NCBI GenBank assembly: GCA_028023455.1
Contig: JAQFVV010006245.1
Coordinates: forward strand, 7,397,331-7,461,330
Source: Epiperipatus broadwayi
Taxonomy: Eukaryota; Onychophora; Udeonychophora; Euonychophora; Peripatidae
Reading direction: 5' to 3'
Length of the DNA: 64,000 bases
Below, piece by piece: positions 34,330 through 47,001 of the stretch (the first letter of the stretch is position 1; every line of letters begins with the position of its first letter). The translations under genes and the position numbers were made by a program. The notes beneath the pieces are model-generated. The model was given only the letters and a program-made list of their open reading frames with translations. It was not told the origin of the DNA and ran no database searches.

Positions 34330-37300
34330 TCAAAAATGAATAAATTGTAAATTTCATTCTAATATAATACTTATATCAATATTAATAAAAATAATCCTGA
34401 TCATAAAAAGCTTACTAAAAATGTAGATTCTGTTGATAAAGACTTTATAATATTTTAATAATAATGAAACTTTATAAATATAGGTAGTGATGATGGCCTC
34501 TTTTTGAGAAGTATATATTAAAACATTTAGGAAAATTAATATTAATAATCTACATAATAGTAGTATAACTTTTTTCTATTATCATGCGATTATTCATATT
34601 TTCAAGACCCAGAGTATATTAGAAAAGAACTTTCAATAAGATAACAAATGTTAATTCTTATTCCCATAATGTGGTAAAAATTATTTTGTGCAAGATGATT
34701 TTATCAATGAGCTCTTGGTTTTTAAAGATTTTTGATAATTTACATCAATATAAAATTGTGTTCAAATTATATAAAAAAAATAGTAATGCCCATGACATCC
34801 TCAGTTTATGCAAAAATATAACTTCTATTCATTAAATTATTACATACTGTCTATCAAAACTTCATGAAAAATCTTAGTCATGACTTTTGGAGGAGAATCT
34901 TTTGCAAGATATGACACTCCAGACCAAGAGTTTTTGGCATCCTAAGCAGATTTTAATCTTGTTAACCTATAGAAAAACAAATAAAAATATATTATTTTTT
35001 ATATATAAAATTTAAACATAAGGTACACCTAAATTAATCATAAGGAAATAAGAAACAAAATGAAACAAACTTCTCTTATTTGAATTTTAACTTTGCAGCA
35101 GCTCTGAATATATACACAATGTGTCTAAAATAAATGTTTCCTTTTACTTGATGGCCATGATTTTTCTCAATTTTTACTCTTAGATAACCTCTTAGTGCTT
35201 TTATATTTTGGATAGCCTTAAACAATCTGCCACTTCAGTTCTAAGTTAAAAGGTTATAGACAAATTATATAGCCAGCTAATTTTATCCAAGCCTTACTTG
35301 GCTGCTTACTTTAGGGCAATGAACTTTTTAGAAGAAATTAATTTTGTTAAAATGATAGCTAATTTTAATTTTTTGAATATTCAAATTCATCAAATGTTTC
35401 CATTAATATAAGAAGTTTCTTGAAAAATAATTAAAATGAATCCAGTATGGAAATCCTTATCAAATTATTTAAGATACAAATATTTTGAAGCATTTATAGT
35501 TGTTCTCATTGTATTACCTTTTAAACAAAAGTTCTTTGATTTATTGATCTCTTACTATGTGTACACTATCAAATACATAACACAATCATTCTGTGAGTTA
35601 GTGGTCCATTAAAGTTTAAAGATTTATATTTGGATCACATTATGGCTATCTTGGAGCTAATGATTATCTAAAATTAAGAATGTGAATATTGTTTCTATAT
35701 CCACCAAATACTAATATAATATTAACCCTATTCCTTTAAATCCATTCTAGTAATCTTCTCTACTTGCATCACAGAATCCTTTACATTATAAAATTATTAT
35801 AGTAAGTACACTATTTCATTCTATTTTGAGTTCTCAAAACTACAGTGTGTACAATTAAATATTACCTTGCACAAAATAAATAGTAATTTTACACTTTAAT
35901 AAAACGTCATAAATTACTTTTATGTAGTTTACCACAGAACCTTTTTAATAATATGATAATGCAGACAATAATGATAATCTTTCTAAAAAATTATGTTGTG
36001 CTTTAAGTCAAAGTCTCCATTTGATATGTGTGTATGTAACAAATAACTATAATCACATTTCTGATGCATACAAAAGAAAAAAGTAAAGCAAGATAAATAT
36101 TGATCACATGTTTGTATTAATTAAATGTTATTATGCTAAATGTTAATAGTTTTTATTTGATTTATTTTCTTCTTAACATTAAATAAATCAATTAGTAACT
36201 TTTTTCAAAAATTATTACAGCATCATTTTAATTCCTATAAAAACCTACACAATGCTTTTATGAATGAATGATCTGCTTCAAAATCCCAGTTTCTATTATT
36301 TTCATTCATGCAATATTAATTGTAAAAAACACTATTCATAATTTGTAGATATATCATCTCAATTATGTTTTTTACCTGACATTTATTGAAGTGAAAACAA
36401 AACAAACTGCACACACATTATATATGCTCTTTGCTAAATGCAAATAAATATTTTGCAATTTACTGGTCCAATCATTTTTACAGGTGTCTTTACAATAGTT
36501 ATTACTCATTATCATTTATTATTACCGATAAATTTTAAGAGCTCTCTTTATATCATTTTTAAACCCACATCTGTCATATGAATGTATATTTTATAACTCA
36601 AAATTCAAGTAAATCACTCATCAATTTTTATTTTCCAATCAATATTACAATACTTATTTCCTTTACATATAGATTCTATTGGATCTTCTTTACATATAGG
36701 TTGCATTGAATTTTAATAATATATTATCAATATTTTATTAATTTTCATATATTTTTATATATTATTTTTCACACTAATAATCCTTCTAGCACTATTATAT
36801 AGATATCTCACTGCCCTTCCTTGCTTTGTACAGTTGGATTAGGCAGTATTCTTCATTGTATTGTTCATTGATAACTATGGTATGAGCTCATTGAAACATA
36901 TGATTACTATTTTGTGACACTTGAATTCATCCAAAAAATTGTATCATCAATCTACCAAATGAATTCATCCACATTTTTGCTTAATTCAGCAAGACATACT
37001 AAATTTTTAAAAAGTTTTTTTTATGATTAATGCTTGCTTAGGTCAGTATTGAGTGTTCACATCTATTATGAACCAAATGAAGATAATATGGAAGTGGTTG
37101 ACATTAAATAATTTATTTAAACAACTTCAAAAAACATTTAAATCATAAACATCTAATTTTCATTTTCATAATTAATCATTTTTTTATGCTCTAAACACAT
37201 CAAGCAAAAATAAATTAGTATAAAAATAAATGCTATTTATTAATTAAATTGCATATAAAATGTTTAACTACTAAACTAAGGGAATGTAAGAAAAACTACT

Positions 37301-38390
37301 AAACTAAGGGAATGTAAGAACATTTTAAATACTATATGTATTTTCAAAATTTTTAAATATTTATCAGCACAAACTTCATTATGTAGCAATCATCCATAAT
37401 GCAAAAACTCAAACCATCTTCATGCATTTCACAAACAAATCTTCACTCATTAGATAATCTAAAGATATAAATATATGGATTTTCACGTCTGTGGTTATAA
37501 TTCAATATTTCTCCATTACACCATTTTCTCACAGAGTAGGAAATGGTTTCTTTCAATTTTTAAGACATTATTAAAGAATGAATAATTGTTGCACTATATA
37601 ATGAATAGAATACAGTTTCTATCTTACATAATAATGATTAAATGAAAAAATATTAAACTGTCAGCACAGTCATGGGAATCCAGAAGTGTATACCCCAAGT
37701 TTATCTACCAAGTGAAAGTTGTTTGCAAAATGCATGTGTATTTAGGGAGAATGATCTGAGTTTTTTTGATAGTGGATTGCTGTGATATGATGACATTTGA
37801 AATGTGCATTGATAAATATCATATATAAATGTTTATTTGCATATAATTAATTATAATAAATATGCAATCAGTGTTGCATAATCAAATCAAAAAATGATAT
37901 GCTGATTTTTCTGTAATAAATACAAAATAATAGGCAAATTTTATCAGTGATAGCTAACCAATAAGAATAATTTTTTTAGAAATAAAGATTATACATGAAA
38001 AAAATTGGAAGTAGATGAAAATGAATATTATCTATAATAGTAAGGAAAATTGAAATGCTATGATAGATCAAATATGATTAAATATAAATGTTAGTGATTA
38101 CAGTATAAGATTAAAAAAATGAAAGAAATATTTTAAAAAAATAATAAGGCAATAATAAATTTATGATTTTATATATAAAAAACTTCAGGTGATAAAAATA
38201 TATAATTATGAATTAAGAATAAACTAAACTATGACATAGTATTATGAATGAATATATATATATCCTGGAGAAGAGATTCACACCACATTTTGATAGTTCC
38301 AGAATCGAAACTAAATTTTAAAAGGGTAACAAATTGAAATACATTTTATTTATTTTACTCTAAAACCATCTATTATAAATTTGAGTAATC
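34330..38390. other. AT-rich non-coding DNA
   Basis: About 4 kb with no coding signal. It contains a perfect 27-28-bp tandem duplication (unit AACTACTAAACTAAGGGAAT...) at 37266-37320 and a short duplicated TTCTTTACATATAG near 36657-36700. Confidence 0.5.
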
Positions 38391-38395
38391 ATTGG

Positions 38396-38409
38396 ACACT
38401 AGGTGGCAG
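38396..38409 (+). promoter_or_regulatory. CTCF-like binding motif
   Basis: ACACTAGGTGGCAG matches the bilaterian CTCF core CCASYAGRKGGCRS at 13 of 14 positions (only the first base differs). It is a GC-richer site within very AT-rich DNA, where chance matches are rare. Whether it is bound is unknown, and CTCF applies only if the host is a bilaterian. Confidence 0.35.
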
Positions 38410-41400
38410 TACTATACTTAAACATCATGCAGCCATCTTTATTGAGATTAAACTACTATAAGGTGTTTAATCAAGACAAAGTTTTATAGCTATATAAGTA
38501 TGACACTAGTCAGTATTTATATATGTTTGAATCTCGTATTATCTTGAAAAATATAAAGAATTATTGATGAATGCTAGTTGTGAGAGAGTGATTAAAATTA
38601 AAAAATTAGTCTGAAAATATTGATATAATACTATTATCTGGTATCTGCTGATTAATCAAGACTATAGTAGGCATCTCTGGAATATAATAGATACAATAAT
38701 ACTAGAAAGTAAACAGAAAAACAAATCATGTGATGATTTGTTTAAAACATTAAATCTGAAGAAAAAATAAGCCATTTATAAAATAAATTTATTGAATGAA
38801 TAAATAACTGTAAATACTGGCAAGATTTATAAATTTATTTGAAAAATGAAAAGTATTCAAGAAAACAATAAATTATAAAAAAAGTAAGAACATAAAAATT
38901 ATAGCAGAAATGCTTAAAGAATCAGATTTCTTTTCATAATCTAAAATTTCAATGCAAAAATGGAGGCATCAGAATCAGTAATTTATATTATATTTTTTAT
39001 ACCTGAATGTGATCTACTGTGCTATACTGATTTTTAAACATAGCTTGTTCTTTTGGTTTATTTGAATCCAATATTTTTAATCAGTGAATTATAATGATCT
39101 CAGTAAAGATCTATGTAATGTGCATAGAAATCTTATAAGTCTGTAATTTTGGATATTTTATTTTTCACTCTTTTTTAAATATTAATATTACTACTCATTT
39201 TTTCAAGCATCTGATATATTTTAACACTTAAACATTTGATGTATAGATTTACTTACTAACAACATTTTTATTTTTTCATCTCTTTCTTTTAAAATATCCA
39301 CTATGATTTCATTATTTTTGGGGGGATTTTCTATTTTTTATAGTTTTGTTTCTATGTTTTACCCCTTCATTTAAAATACTTGGCATTTCAAAAGACATTT
39401 TATTTATTTATTTATTATTATATAATTTTTTACTGTGGTTTCTCAGACATTTCATGATGTCAAATCTATTTTAATAATAGTGCCATCTTTTTTTTTTTTT
39501 AATTTCTAAATAAATTTTCTTGCATTGTAAGATATTTTATATTTTGTGAAAATTTGATTTTTTTTTTAGTTATCATTGCTATTTCACAACTATATTCTTT
39601 TTATCATTATTAGCTCTTTTTTTTTTTCAGATATATATGTGGGCATTTTATAAAATTCCAGATATTGAGTTTTTTTAAAGAGGATTATTTGAAAATATAA
39701 TTTTTTATTTTTCAGCATGCATTGGATTTCATTTAAAAATTGACTGTTGGTTTTTTTGTTCGCCCATTTATGTAGATCTTCTCTCATTCAAATTCGTGTC
39801 TTCTTTAAATTCTCAAAACTGTTTTTTTTTTTCAAGTTCTAATTTCAATTTATTAGACTATTTCTGAGGATTAACACACAAACCGTTGATATTTTCTTTT
39901 TTAATAGTATTACAATATGTCTTGAAACACATCTTTCATGTTGTCAACAAATAATCCAACTCTAATAGTCATGATCATTTCTACTTTTGAGTTTTTTAAG
40001 AAAAGAATTCATAAAATTATCCCCCCACTTACAAATTCTATAAAACCACATTCTCACTCATTTCTGAATAAATAGTGACACATTCCTATGTGATTTGTTA
40101 CAAGAATAAATATTGGACTTGAAATCTAAAGGTTTCTGAACAAACCTTAATTTGTAATTTTAATATAAAACGTCACATGACTTACCAAACATTTCACCAT
40201 TCAGTTATATCCAAATTTATTCACAACACTTATCTTTTTTTATCCCCCCCCCCCCAATTCTGTCTTTAAAAATATCAATTTAAATGTTGGTTGATTTGAT
40301 CAAAGTAATTTTGTCTATATATATATTGTAACTATCAAAAGATGATGATTTTCATGTCTGTGTCTACATACAACATTAGCATAACCTTTTAATTATATGG
40401 ATAGTTGAGACTCTTTATAATAAAGAAATATTTATTTTAAGAAAGCACTATGCAGATAAGTATATATAACTAATCCCAATAATATCTCAGGGTTTTACTA
40501 TAATTTAAAGTATAATTGGATTTACAAGAATAAATAAATTCTATAACATTCATGTATTTGGGGTAACAAGTTTGTTTCAAGCTTTCATATTACATAAATT
40601 CAATTAAAATTATCTCAGGGTTCTAATATCAAAGTATAGTAAACATTATTCTTAAAATTTTAAATCTTTAAATTTTATAAATTATGGTATTTTATATGAT
40701 TAAATAGCAAAGGGCGTTTTATTGAATTTAATTTATATATTAAGCAAATAAATATGATGATGAAGATGGTATAATTATATGAAAATAATGACCAACTTTT
40801 TGGATCAAACAGTAAACATTTAAGTAATGTTTAATAATTATAAAAATCATGTGTCCATATTTAATTATAAAATCAATAGGATGATGAGTATTAACTAATT
40901 AAAGGCAAAGACTAGATAATTAACAAAACATAATTAATTTATTAACAACAGATAAGAAAATATTTAAATGAATAATAAAATTAAACAAGTTCTCCACTAT
41001 GATTCTAAATATTCTCAGAATATTTTAAATTAGAAAAATAATTCCTACTTTATTACATCCTATATATGTGGTGTATTTGACTATGATGTAAAATGAAATA
41101 TTTTCTTGGAGAAAATTGTTAAACACTATTTAAAACACTTAATTATAGGTAATAAATAAATAAAATATTGTTTTATTGCATCTTTAATTAAATAATAATA
41201 TCTGTTCTCTCTAGGAATTTGACTTATAAACTTAGCTATTTCATAAAAAGGCAAAACATTAATCCAACTTATAATATTCTTAAGTATTGTTTTCATTAAA
41301 ACCTGATTGTAATATGTTCTGCTGGTATTCGTAAGAGGCTTATCAAGCTCATATTATGAATAAAATGATAATATAATGTCAGGAGTTTAACTCAACTGAA

Positions 41401-42000
41401 CAATGATATTTATACAAGTATACATGTCACAAACATAATTAAATATACAATATAGTCTTTATAAAATGTGGATAAATAAGAAGAGTATTATTTATAAAAT
41501 ATCTCAACTATATGCTTTAGATATCTTTAATTATAGAAACATATGATTAAATTAATAGGTCATTGAAACATAAAATGTCAGGTATTACGACTTAAGTATA
41601 AATAATTATTAATTAAAATTAAATATTAATAAATGATCTCCAAAACACAAATAACTAATAACACACCCTTATACTAAATGGTAATCAGAAATTTAATATA
41701 CTACCTGTATATTTTCTATTATATTTTTCCTTTTGTGAGAACTTTTACTGAACAAAATAACTCTAGACATTATAACAATTAAACAAACTTGAGAAATGTA
41801 ATACATTGTTATTATTTGAAATTAATTCAAAATCTTTTTAAAAATTCAAAATATTTTGGACATTCTTACAAAATATTTGAAAGTAATTAAGTCCTTTGAT
41901 ATTCTAGGTTGTAAAATCCTAATGGATGTAAGAAGTAAAATTTAATTTTTATGATAGAATAATTAGTAACAATGTTTGAGCTTTTTTAAGTACAATCCAT
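38410..42000. other. AT-rich non-coding DNA
   Basis: Poly-T, poly-C (about 40225-40256) and simple A/T sequence. The minus-strand ORF 39590-39787 sits in a T-rich stretch and is not supported. No elements recognised. Confidence 0.5.
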
Positions 42001-42002
42001 TA

Positions 42003-42165
42003 TCAGTGAGTTTAAAATATTCCAAAAATCACAAGTCATTTTATTTTCTAGATATGGAATATAATAATAATTCTTGGAATCCAATAATAATAAGTTAAAA
42101 TTATTCCAGAAAATCACAATAAGTTGTTTTATTTTTTAAGTGTGGAAAATAATTATTAATCTTTT
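42003..42165 (+). repeat. Tandem duplication, ~75-90-bp unit
   Basis: AGTTTAAAATATTCCAAAAA...TCACAAG...TTTTATTTTCTAG...GGAATATAATAATAATTCTT is followed by a diverged second copy, AGTTAAAATTATTCCAGAAA...TTTTATTTTTTAAG...GGAAAATAATTATTAATCTT. Confidence 0.65.
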
Positions 42166-42207
42166 AAGGGATGATATCCATAAACTATAGCATTTTACAA
42201 AATATGT

Positions 42208-42352
42208 ATAAAGATAAAATCATTAGTTAAAAATTCATGTTAACAATAATTATCCAATATAAAAGTGTTTTTCCAGACAAAAATAAAATTCATTAGCTAA
42301 AATTCATTTTTTAATATAATTGGCCAATGCATAGTGTTTATCTAAAAAACTT
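42208..42352 (+). repeat. Tandem duplication, ~72-bp unit
   Basis: Two adjacent diverged copies with the landmarks ATAAAATCATTAGTTAAAA / ATAAAATTCATTAGCTAAAA, then ATCCAATATAAAAGTGTTTT / GGCCAATGCATAGTGTTTAT. They lie directly after the previous duplication, with a different unit. Confidence 0.65.
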
Positions 42353-43064
42353 TAGGTTGCTTTAATAAATATAATATCAAGCTAAAAAAAAAATTGGAGA
42401 CTAGATAAATGAATAATATGGCTTAAATAAAAGTAGTATTCTCATATAATTTAAAATTTTCATATTTAAATTCAAGTTTCATTCCTTTTAAAGGGAATTA
42501 TCAGGTGATAAATATGATTAGATATTTAGTTCCATTAAGGACAGTTTCAAGATACATTTTCCATTAAGGAAAATTTTTATTTAGTTTTTTACTTTACTAT
42601 TATGGTACTGCAAGATGCCAATACTAGCTTTAAACTTAAATCCAATATAGTTCACTTGCATTCATTTAATAAAGAAGACTAACCAATTTTGAACACATAG
42701 GTGCATTTATAGGTTTGCATCATATGATTAATGAGATAATCATCTTTGCTCAAAATTCTTCATTCTTTTAGTGTTTTCAGTAAACTTTTATCATTGCTGC
42801 CAGAATATCCCAATTTTGTAATAAAATTATTTTAAACTTATAAATAATATTTTAAAATATGTTAAATATTATATTATATTAATTAATAAAAATAAATGCA
42901 TATTATCATTTTACAAATGAATATTCTCTTATAAACATACCAAGCCCCTATTACAATCAGTGCTATGTTTATGACTACTCAATAGTCAAAAGCATGATAA
43001 GCATATCATGCTATTATGATTAAATAAAGCTTTTCTCTAGATACTTTATAAGTATTTTTTTTTT

Positions 43065-43076
43065 GAATATTTATAT
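43065..43076. repeat. Left target-site duplication of foldback element 2b
   Basis: The 12-bp gaatatttatat is repeated perfectly at 43622-43633. Confidence 0.7.
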
Positions 43077-43621
43077 GTAATAGACAGGGTATGAGCACAG
43101 ACTTTCACATGACCCACCATTCTCCACACTATCTCATAACACTGATACACCTGAACACACATATGTCGAAAAGATAAATAATCACCAATATATGTATTTC
43201 ATGCTAAACCAGCAATCATCAGTTGGTCCAGATTACCATCTCTACACATATATGCTACAAGTGCTCAGATATATATTAAGATAGCAAATCCTCCTATCTT
43301 AATATATATTTGAGCACTTGTAGCATATATGTGTAGAGATGGTAATCTGGACCAACTGATGATTGCTGATTTAGCATGCCTTAATATATATCTGAGCACT
43401 TGTAGCATATATGTGTAGAGATGGTAATCTGGACCAACTGATGATTGCTGGTTTAGCATGAAATATGTATATCGGTGATTATTTATCTTTTCGACATATG
43501 TGCGTTCAGGTGTATCAGTGTTATGAGATAGTGTGGAGAGTGGTGGGTCATGTGAAAGTCTGTGCTCATACCCTGTCTATTACATATATAGACACAGGCA
43601 TATATAAACCTGTGTATTTCA
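43077..43621 (-). mobile_element. Foldback element, family 2, copy b (full length)
   Basis: Outer arms (43077-43160 and about 43500-43584) are the same as in the 4.8-kb copy (AGCACAGACTTTCACATGAC and complement). Inside are further palindromic arms: one inverted copy (about 43201-43290) of an ~82-bp unit with the landmarks GAGCACTTGTAGCATATATG and CTGGACCAACTGATGATTGC, followed by two tandem direct copies of it (about 43297-43378 and 43379-43460). One end has the small ACACAGG/CCTGTGT hairpin (43592-43616), as in copy a but on the opposite side, so the copies lie in opposite orientations. Perfect 12-bp flanking repeats support retroposition-like insertion. The minus-strand ORF 43265-43459 is the tandem unit read through and is not a gene. 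Confidence 0.85.
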
Positions 43622-43633
43622 GAATATTTATAT
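43622..43633. repeat. Right target-site duplication of foldback element 2b
   Basis: Perfect 12-bp match to 43065-43076. Confidence 0.7.
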
Positions 43634-45360
43634 TGTAAATATCAAAATAAATTATTTTACTTTATTTATTTTTAGGTTTTTATTATATTTAATATTTTAT
43701 TACCAATAATAATAAATTTACTTAAGTATTTTGTTCTTATATCTTTTTAAATTTAAATACATTCAAGAACTATAATAATTCCTGCATGCACACATATACA
43801 TTTAAATATAATGTTAAAACTTTCTGTAATTATAAAGTGTGAGTTTAATTACACCTATATACTAATAAAGTTATTATTATACTATTTTTAAATAATTTAT
43901 TTTTTTTTATTTTATTTTATGTATTGTTCTTTTAAAATTAACTTTGTGTGTGAGTATTTTTATTAACTAAATATAAACAACAATAAAAAAATTTTTGATA
44001 GAAATATTAAAAAATGATGTATTTATAAAATGTATATGGAAAGACATCTTAGATCAGTTTAATAATTCGCTTTATAAAATATCAATAATATTAATATCAC
44101 TTCAATAATACTATTTGTAATTATAACAACAATAATAGTAATAATTAATATTTATTTTATTGACAGGCCAATAATTTTTTTTGAAGCTATTTAAAATCAT
44201 CAACTTGGATATACTAAATATTGTTACAGTATATGTATATCCATTGTTCTTTCATCTGAGTGAGAGCTTATTCCGATATAAATCTGAATTATCAGCATTT
44301 GCTATTTTTTATTAAATTGAATAATTATTTTCATTATCATCTCCACAGTGTTATTTATTTTATTTTTTTATAATGTATTCCACCCCAATTGTACTTTCAA
44401 TATTTGAATGTTAATAATAAATTATGTTTTCATTTTTCATCTCTTTTTTTTCTGATTTCAAAAAGTCCAAAAATGATTCATTAGTTGGTCCAAATGATCA
44501 CAATGACCTTTGCTTTTATTTTCTATTTATTTTCTGATAAATATATTGATTCAATTTACAACTGTCATTTTATTAAGATACAATAATAAATCATTATCTT
44601 TAAACAACTTCATCATTAACTGCTAATACTCTGTTTAAGATTAGAAATTATTACACTTCTTTAACTCAAATATATTCTCTTTTATTTTTACTCATTCAAG
44701 TTTTTGTATATTTTTGATTGCATCGTGTAATCTAATGATTGAGGGGAAACATCAAAGTTGAATATTCCAGGATTGATTATCAGCTGATATTGTAATTTAT
44801 AAAAAAAAACTGCTGAAATTTATTGAATGGAACTAATAAATGTTAAATCAGTTATTAGGGTATTCCATTATCACATTACTTTCAGAGCAATTTACCATAT
44901 GGTTATTTTTACTAAATATTGCTTTAAATAATATAGAATACATTTAATATATAGCTAAAGAGAAAGGTAAATTATAAATGATTTCCAAGAGCTATTTTAA
45001 TACAATAATGTTTTGCTAATTGGTTAAATTATGACAGACGTCCTAATGTTTACTGTTTCTGTTCATATTTATTTAATGTAATTACACTGTTTCAGATTAC
45101 ATGCATCTCTTTATTATTCTGTATTCATAGATAAAAATTGAATTTAAACAATCAAAAATATTTATTTTTAAAGTTTATGTTATTTCTTTAACTCAGAAAT
45201 ATTCTAAGTTGTGTTAATAAGCAGTAATAGAGATCTCTGATTTTTAATATAAAATTAAAATATATATATAAATGTTAAGCATAAATTGGAGGTATAATGT
45301 ATATCAAGAAATATATTTATACCATACTTTTGTTTAAAACAAGATTTAACAAGACATGTA
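43634..45360. other. AT-rich non-coding DNA
   Basis: No gene or recognised element. Confidence 0.5.
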
Positions 45361-45361
45361 T

Positions 45362-45497
45362 TAAACCACTAAACATCACATGATCACCATCTCTATACTA
45401 GCACATAATTGTTATAGATAGGGATTTTATGCACAAGCCTTCTGGCATCCATTGATTACTCTGTTTGGTACAGGGTGGCACTACTGTATGGAAAAAC
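45362..45497 (+). mobile_element. Foldback element, family 1, copy C (rearranged)
   Basis: Terminal module TAAACCACTAAACATCACAT...GATCACCATCTC followed by the inverse-arm segment AGATAGGGATTTTATGCACA...CCTTCTGGCATCCATTGATT...GGCACTACTGTATGGA. The left arm and centre are absent. No clear flanking duplication. Confidence 0.8.
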
Positions 45498-45499
45498 AT

Positions 45500-46375
45500 A
45501 ATATGATAAAATATAGAGGGAAAAATCATTATTGTAAAAGATTCAAAATTGCTATATATTGTCAAAACTTAAATTTCGTTAAAGTTTTAAAATTGGTTTT
45601 ATAAAAGATGAAAAGAATAGTTTCTTTTTACTGTATCTTTCGGTAATTTATTTTGGATAGATTTAAAATTGCTCTGTAAAACTAAATATATATATATATC
45701 GAGAATATTTTATTTATTAAAATAAAAGAAATTGAGAGAGAATCTGTTTTGCTTACTGCTTTCAAATATTAATTTTTTTTTATAACAGAAATATGGAAAG
45801 TAAATATTTGCAACTTCGTAACTTCACATGTAATCAAAATAAAATTTATTAAGATTGAATGTATCAAATAAGATTTATGCAGATTGTTGACTGAATATAA
45901 ATCATTGTGTTGACAATAATCAGTAATCATAGTTATTTATTTTATTCTTTTCAGTCTTTTAATTATCTAAGGAATTCCTTGTATTATAGCGACAGATTAG
46001 AAAGCTGTAGATAAAAATCGAGATAAAAAAGAGAGCAATTCTCCAGAAAATCACAAGTTGAACCATTGACATAAGTATAAAAATTGGGCCCAAAGACAGA
46101 AATTTATGAAATATAGTTAATACTTGTTTTCATGTGAATATATTTTAATTGCCTTGCTATAGATTTTCAAATTTATGGACCCCTAGACTGTGTGGGCTGC
46201 AGGCATTACCTTCTTTTGTTACTGATAGCATAACTTATTGTTACAATAGCTAGGACTATAACTAATATAAGTTGTCTGTATCCTTAAAATTATACCTATT
46301 CTAAAATTAAGATATTTTTTATAATCGAAGTGGATAAATAAAATATATAATTGAATGTCTTTATAAAAAGTTAGA
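45500..46375. other. AT-rich DNA
   Basis: A patch near 46165-46205 (GGACCCCTAGACTG...GTGGGCTGCAGG) faintly resembles hAT element termini but has no partner. No gene. Confidence 0.4.
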
Positions 46376-46385
46376 GCATAGAAAG

Positions 46386-46463
46386 TGCTAAAGCTGGTAT
46401 CAATCCCAGGACCTTAGGTTTCAGAGAATGACACTCTACCACTGCACTCCATGCAAGGCAATG
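46386..46463 (-). ncRNA. tRNA-like sequence (SINE head or tRNA pseudogene)
   Basis: On the minus strand, TGGAGTGCAGTGGTAGAGTG resembles an RNA polymerase III A box (TGGCNNAGTGG-TAGAGC). About 35 bp further, GGGATTGATACC resembles the B box (GGTTCGATTCC), with a CTGG/CCAG T-stem around it. Spacing is right for a tRNA, but the acceptor and anticodon stems do not pair well. It is more likely a tRNA-derived SINE or pseudogene than a working tRNA. Confidence 0.5.
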
Positions 46464-46840
46464 GATAAATATATTAACATGATGGTCTAGAGCACTCTTT
46501 TTTGAGTGATGTCATTTTTCCAAGCCATACAAACCCTGCAATAAGCATGATAAAAGGATGTCTAGTTAAACTTTCTAATGAGTAATTTTTAATAAATTAT
46601 AAATTTAGAAAATAACTAATCAGTCTACAATCTATTTCCTAGCAAGAAATAGTGAATACTGAAGAAATCATAAAATACAAGTCTGTTAAAGAAACCAGCA
46701 GTAAAGTCAAATATATAGAGAACCTATTTAAAATTTCAGAGCTCTGACAAAATTTTATAAAAAGCAATATAAATATGAATTATAGATGAGATTAAAAAAT
46801 TATACAGTTTAATATATATATATTGAAAGCCTTTAACCTG

Positions 46841-46854
46841 TAAGAAATTTAACT
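46841..46854. repeat. Left target-site duplication of family 1 copy D
   Basis: The 14-bp taagaaatttaact is repeated perfectly at 46988-47001. Confidence 0.8.
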
Positions 46855-46987
46855 ACTAAACATCACATGATCACCATCTCTTATACTAGCACATAATTGT
46901 TATTAAACAAGGCAAAACTCTCTCCATATAGTAGTGCCACCCTGTGCACAGAATGGCACTACTGTATGAAAAGAGTTTTGCCTTGTT
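46855..46987 (+). mobile_element. Foldback element, family 1, copy D (TSD-flanked)
   Basis: Terminal module ACTAAACATCACATGATCAC...GCACATAATTGTTATTAAAC, then the arms AAGGCAAAACTCTCTCCATA (46910 on) and the complementary TGAAAAGAGTTTTGCCTT (to about 46984). The arms are separated by a very short centre that includes GGCACTACTGTATG and its complement. Perfect 14-bp direct repeats bound it on both sides, so it is a separate insertion and not a fragment left by deletion. Confidence 0.88.
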
Positions 46988-47001
46988 TAAGAAATTTAAC
47001 T
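46988..47001. repeat. Right target-site duplication of family 1 copy D
   Basis: Perfect 14-bp match to 46841-46854. Confidence 0.8.

Noticed and set aside
43265-43459. 64-codon minus-strand ORF with an internal peptide repeat
   Set aside because: It reads through the tandem 82-bp units of foldback 2b; the repeat is DNA-level.
43433-43500. CTGATGA-TTGCTGGTTTAGCAT-GAAA inside foldback 2b, resembling a hammerhead core
   Set aside because: Stem II closes with a T-T mismatch, the cleavage position after stem III would be G (not allowed), and the only strand able to form stem I lies in the inverted arm upstream, where the whole segment simply pairs as a perfect palindrome. The tandem sister unit lacks GAAA.
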